DNA from: an uncultured Bacteroidales bacterium
GTDB taxonomy: Bacteria; Bacteroidota; Bacteroidia; Bacteroidales; UBA932
DNA: 64,000 nucleotides
NCBI GenBank assembly: GCA_944322585.1
Contig: CALUPB010000001.1
Location: 124,001 to 188,000 of the forward strand
Direction of reading: 5' to 3'
In this document: positions 61,518 through 64,000 of the stretch, one piece after another
Layout: every line of letters starts with the position of its first letter
Position numbering within the stretch: position 1 is the stretch's first letter
Program-made: the position numbers and the translations under genes
Notes under the pieces: model-generated
What the model was told of the DNA's origin: nothing
What the model saw: only the letters and a program-made list of their open reading frames with translations
Database searches by the model: none

Positions 61518-62414
61518 ATGGGACACATTCATCATCATGAGCATCATATGAGCGTCACTGCAAGCAGGGCCTTCAAATGGGGAATCGCCCTCAACCTTGC
61601 ATTCGTAATCGCCGAATTCATATTCGGATACATTTCCGGATCGATGGGACTGATGTCCGATGCCGGTCATAATCTGAGCGACGTCGCAAGCATGGCACTT
61701 GCTCTGATGGCATGTATCCTCGCCACACGTCACGCCACCGGGAAATATACATACGGCTACAAGAAATCCACCATCCTCGTCTCCATCGCCAACGCTGTCA
61801 TACTGCTTGTGGCTGTAGTCATCATCATTATCGAAAGCATAGGCAAGATAATCAGTCCGGTGGAAGTCGGAGGCGACTGGATCATAATCGTGGCCGGCAT
61901 CGGCGTCCTCGTAAACGGGTTCACGACATGGCTTTTCAACAAAGACAGAAAGACCGACCTCAACATCAGGGCCACCTACATGCACATGCTTGCCGACACC
62001 CTTGTATCCATCGGGGTCATCATATCAGGGATTGTCATAAAATTCACAGGATGGAATATCATCGACCCTGTCATAGGGCTCGCGATAGCCGCCATCATAC
62101 TCTTCTCCACATGGGACATCCTGAAAGACAGCATCCGGCTCGCACTTGACGGGACTCCGGAGCAGTTCGATGTCGGAGACATCGCACGGAGAATGGCTTC
62201 CACGGACGGCGTCGAGAATGTCCACCATATCCATATCTGGGCCATCAGTACAACAGAATATGCTCTCACGGCACACGTTGTCATCCGCGATCTGAGCCGG
62301 CTCCCTGAAATCAAGTCAGAACTGAAGTCCATGCTGAACGGGGCCGGTATCCGGCATTCCACTTTGGAATTCGAAGATTCCGCTCATCTATGCGACGAAG
62401 AGGAATGCCGCTAA
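61518..62414 (+). CDS. Cation diffusion facilitator (zinc/cation exporter)
   Basis: 298 residues from ATG 61518 (MGHIHHHEHH), a His-rich cytosolic N-terminus; an in-frame ATG lies at 61458. Six membrane helices are predicted. The two metal-site motifs are DAGHNLSD (about 48-55) in TM2 and MHMLADTLVS in TM5. The C-terminal cytosolic ferredoxin-like domain ends in HLCDEEECR, possibly metal-binding. It exports Zn(II) or similar ions by proton antiport in the inner membrane. Confidence 0.93.
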   Translation: MGHIHHHEHHMSVTASRAFKWGIALNLAFVIAEFIFGYISGSMGLMSDAGHNLSDVASMALALMACILATRHATGKYTYGYKKSTILVSIANAVILLVAVVIIIIESIGKIISPVEVGGDWIIIVAGIGVLVNGFTTWLFNKDRKTDLNIRATYMHMLADTLVSIGVIISGIVIKFTGWNIIDPVIGLAIAAIILFSTWDILKDSIRLALDGTPEQFDVGDIARRMASTDGVENVHHIHIWAISTTEYALTAHVVIRDLSRLPEIKSELKSMLNGAGIRHSTLEFEDSAHLCDEEECR

Positions 62415-62446
62415 ACATCTGCCTGTCAGTTCCATACTGAACATTA

Positions 62447-62453
62447 CCCCCCC
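62447..62453. repeat. C7 homopolymer upstream of the capsule-locus promoter
   Basis: Seven C in a row, 39 bp upstream of the -33 element of the upxY promoter. Confidence 0.85.
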
Positions 62454-62492
62454 GACGTAGAAATTTTGTACAGGATTTTCGTCCCGAAAACC

Positions 62493-62523
62493 TTGCACAT
62501 ACCATATATATTTCCAATCTTTG
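62493..62523 (+). promoter_or_regulatory. Promoter of the upxY/capsule locus
   Basis: TTG at 62493-62495, a 20-bp spacer and AATCTTTG at 62516-62523 (one base off TAnnTTTG). A small inverted repeat TTTTCG/CGAAAA (62476-62490) abuts the -33. I found no long inverted repeats flanking the promoter, so an invertible arrangement is not supported. Confidence 0.6.
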
Positions 62524-62627
62524 TACCCGATATGTCCTCCCTCGGGAGGAATAGTACGGGAAATGTGCGGGTATCTGAATGCATTGTCTTGCATTTAACT
62601 GAAGTTCAAGTATTTGTAAGGAACTTC
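62524..62627 (+). promoter_or_regulatory. Structured leader of the upxY operon
   Basis: The leader contains nested stems: TACCCG/CGGGTA (62524-62573) enclosing TCCTCCC/GGGAGGA (62535-62550), then AATGCA/TGCATT (62578-62595) and GAAGTTC/GAACTTC (62601-62627), the last ending 12 bp before the ATG. UpxY-type antiterminators are known to need the 5' leader of their own operon, so this is the likely site of action. Confidence 0.6.
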
Positions 62628-62639
62628 GGGATTTAGAGT

Positions 62640-63182
62640 ATGCAATATACCGAACCGGACAACCAGCAGAAAGTGTGGTATGTGATGAGGTCTCTCTACA
62701 GGACTGAACTCAGGACACAGGCTCTGCTGCAAAAGGCCGGAATACGGTCTTTCATCCCCGTAAAAGAAACAATCGTCACATCAGGAGGAAAAAGGAAACG
62801 GGCCAAGGTCCCGTCGGTCTCCAACCTTATCTTCGTACATTCCACACAGAAAGAACTCAGCCCGTTCACCGGTGCCGACAGCCGGTTCCAATACACATTC
62901 CGGCGTGGAGGGCTTTCGAATGAACCCCTTATCGTCCCGGAGCGGCAGATGGAGGACTTCATACGGGTTTGCGAAAATGCCGGCAGGCCGCTGTACTTCT
63001 CCCCCGGTGAAGTCAATCTTGCAAAAGGGACGCGCATCAGAATCATCGGAGGACCGCTCAACGGATGCGAAGGCATCCTTCTCAAAGTCTCGGGAGCACG
63101 TGCCAAGAGACTTGTCGTAAGTATCCAGGACACACTGTCCGTAGCAGCGGAAGTGAGCCCGGATCTTATAGAGGTAATATGA
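62640..63182 (+). CDS. upxY: UpxY-type NusG-like transcription antiterminator
   Basis: 180 residues. An NusG N-terminal domain (VWYVMRSLYRTELRTQALLQ; FIPVKETIV) is followed by SNLIFVHSTQKEL and a KOW-like C-terminal part (LAKGTRIRIIGGPLNGCEGILLKVSG). UpxY proteins let RNA polymerase read through early termination in their own capsular polysaccharide operon. It is the first gene of the locus, 32 bp before the sugar-phosphate transferase. No upxZ-like gene follows it. Confidence 0.92.
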   Translation: MQYTEPDNQQKVWYVMRSLYRTELRTQALLQKAGIRSFIPVKETIVTSGGKRKRAKVPSVSNLIFVHSTQKELSPFTGADSRFQYTFRRGGLSNEPLIVPERQMEDFIRVCENAGRPLYFSPGEVNLAKGTRIRIIGGPLNGCEGILLKVSGARAKRLVVSIQDTLSVAAEVSPDLIEVI

Positions 63183-63214
63183 TCCATACTATCAATTCAC
63201 TATACTGACCTGTC

Positions 63215-64000
63215 ATGCAAAACTGGCTTCTGCTCGGCGGCTTCGTCCTGTCCGGGCTTCTCGGGCTGATTATATTGCCTAACATCCTGTTCGTATCACA
63301 CAAGAAACATCTGTTCGACATGCCCGATGCCCGCAAGGTGCACACGGCTCCCGTCCCGAGATTAGGAGGGCTCGCATTCCTGCCGGTCATCCTCGTCACG
63401 GTATTCCTCATCATGGGCATATACCTTTTCGTAACTGATTTCCAGAACACACCGTCTCTCGTAAGGTTTTTCCAAATGCTCATGTTCCTGTTCGCGGGCA
63501 TGACACTGCTCTACCTCGTGGGCGAGGCGGATGACCTCGTCGGAGTCGGCTACCGGTACAAGTTCCTGGTCCAGACCGTAGCAGCCGCACTGATTGTCCT
63601 CTCCGGCAACTGGCTCGGCTCGTTTGCCGGCCTGTTCGGGATAGAGAATGTGCCTGCATGGATCGGCATGCCCGTAACCATACTTGCAATAATATTCATT
63701 ACCAATGCCATCAACCTTATCGACGGCATCGACGGACTGGCATCCGGGCTGAGCATCATTTCCCTGCTTACCCTGACCGTCCTCCTGCTGATGAATTCGT
63801 CATTCTCATACACGCTTTTTGCCGTGGCCACCCTCGGCATTGTCCTCGTATTCTGGTTCTATAACGTCTTCGGGAACGCCATGAAAGGGCACAAGCTCTT
63901 CATGGGCGACACCGGCAGTCTGACACTCGGATACATCCTCAGCTTCCTGACAATCCATCTGAGTCAGGATATCTCGGGAGAGCATGGCAAATGGCAGATG
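63215..64000 (+). CDS. WecA/MraY-family sugar-phosphate transferase, 3' end outside window
   Basis: 262 codons from ATG 63215 with no stop before the window edge. A polytopic membrane protein with family motifs DMPDARKVHTAPVPRLGG, the Asp pair in GEADDLVGV, TNAINLIDGIDGLASG and KLFMGDTGSLTLGY. It transfers a sugar-1-phosphate to undecaprenyl phosphate, the first step of capsule or O-antigen-like polymer synthesis. Placement after upxY supports a surface polysaccharide role. Confidence 0.92.
   Translation, partial: MQNWLLLGGFVLSGLLGLIILPNILFVSHKKHLFDMPDARKVHTAPVPRLGGLAFLPVILVTVFLIMGIYLFVTDFQNTPSLVRFFQMLMFLFAGMTLLYLVGEADDLVGVGYRYKFLVQTVAAALIVLSGNWLGSFAGLFGIENVPAWIGMPVTILAIIFITNAINLIDGIDGLASGLSIISLLTLTVLLLMNSSFSYTLFAVATLGIVLVFWFYNVFGNAMKGHKLFMGDTGSLTLGYILSFLTIHLSQDISGEHGKWQM

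Noticed and set aside
62401-62640. Invertible capsule promoter of the Bacteroides type
   Set aside because: I looked for inverted repeats of more than about 12 bp flanking the upxY promoter and found only short hairpins, and no invertase gene is in view.

Overview
This window is a chromosomal segment of a member of the Bacteroidales (Bacteroidetes). The evidence is two SusC/SusD glycan-uptake loci, a FecR-type anti-sigma factor, a FimA/Mfa-type fimbrial operon, an UpxY antiterminator opening a capsule-type locus, an N-succinylornithine-type arginine cluster, and promoters of the TTTG-N19-21-TAnnTTTG kind typical of the phylum. The base composition looks close to 50% GC. The genus cannot be fixed by eye. 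I saw no tRNA, rRNA, CRISPR array or complete insertion sequence.

Layout. 1-10155 (minus): polysaccharide-utilisation locus 1 (PUL1), in transcription order a small lipoprotein, SusC, SusD, two more lipoproteins and a heparinase II/III-like protein cut by the window edge. Ahead of it is a leader of about 560 nt with a C9/G9 run. 10829-13689 (minus): two AAA/DUF4143 ATPases. 13838-24137 (minus): PUL2, FecR anti-sigma, SusC with an STN signalling domain, SusD, a phosphodiester glycosidase, two TIG/NHL lipoproteins and, at the tail, an ECF sigma factor broken by a run of eight G. 24272-24502 (minus): a small DNA-binding-like protein. 24556-34028 (plus): a leader RNA followed by GNAT-argG-argC-argD-argF'-argB-argE-argH. 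34141-35385: a third, AT-richer AAA/DUF4143 gene. 35516-38068: a UvrA-like ATPase without the UvrB-binding domain. 38145-46467 (minus): a nine-gene operon for oxidative aromatic amino acid or 2-oxoacid metabolism (IorA/IorB, aminotransferase, two acyl-CoA ligase/ACT pairs, an omega-amidase-like nitrilase, a GNAT enzyme). 47048-56516 (plus): a six-gene fimbrial operon. 56673-61014 (minus): a fourth ATPase/nuclease gene, asnA, a LuxR regulator and a hemerythrin-like iron-sulphur repair protein. 61518-62414 (plus): a zinc/cation exporter. 62640-64000 (plus): upxY and the first sugar-phosphate transferase of a surface polysaccharide locus.

How the parts fit. Much of the window builds or regulates the cell surface: two glycan-import systems, fimbriae and capsule. 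The only four C/G runs of seven or more that I noticed (10648, 14073, 46914, 62447) each lie in or just upstream of one of these four surface loci. The run at 14073 disrupts the ECF sigma gene, and removing one base restores a normal 177-residue sigma factor. This points to phase-variable control of PUL2, although a sequencing or assembly error, or a fixed pseudogene, must be excluded. A second recurring theme is four stand-alone ATPase/nuclease-like genes, each with its own palindrome or repeat in its promoter region. The arginine genes carry lineage-specific low-complexity insertions and a minisatellite.
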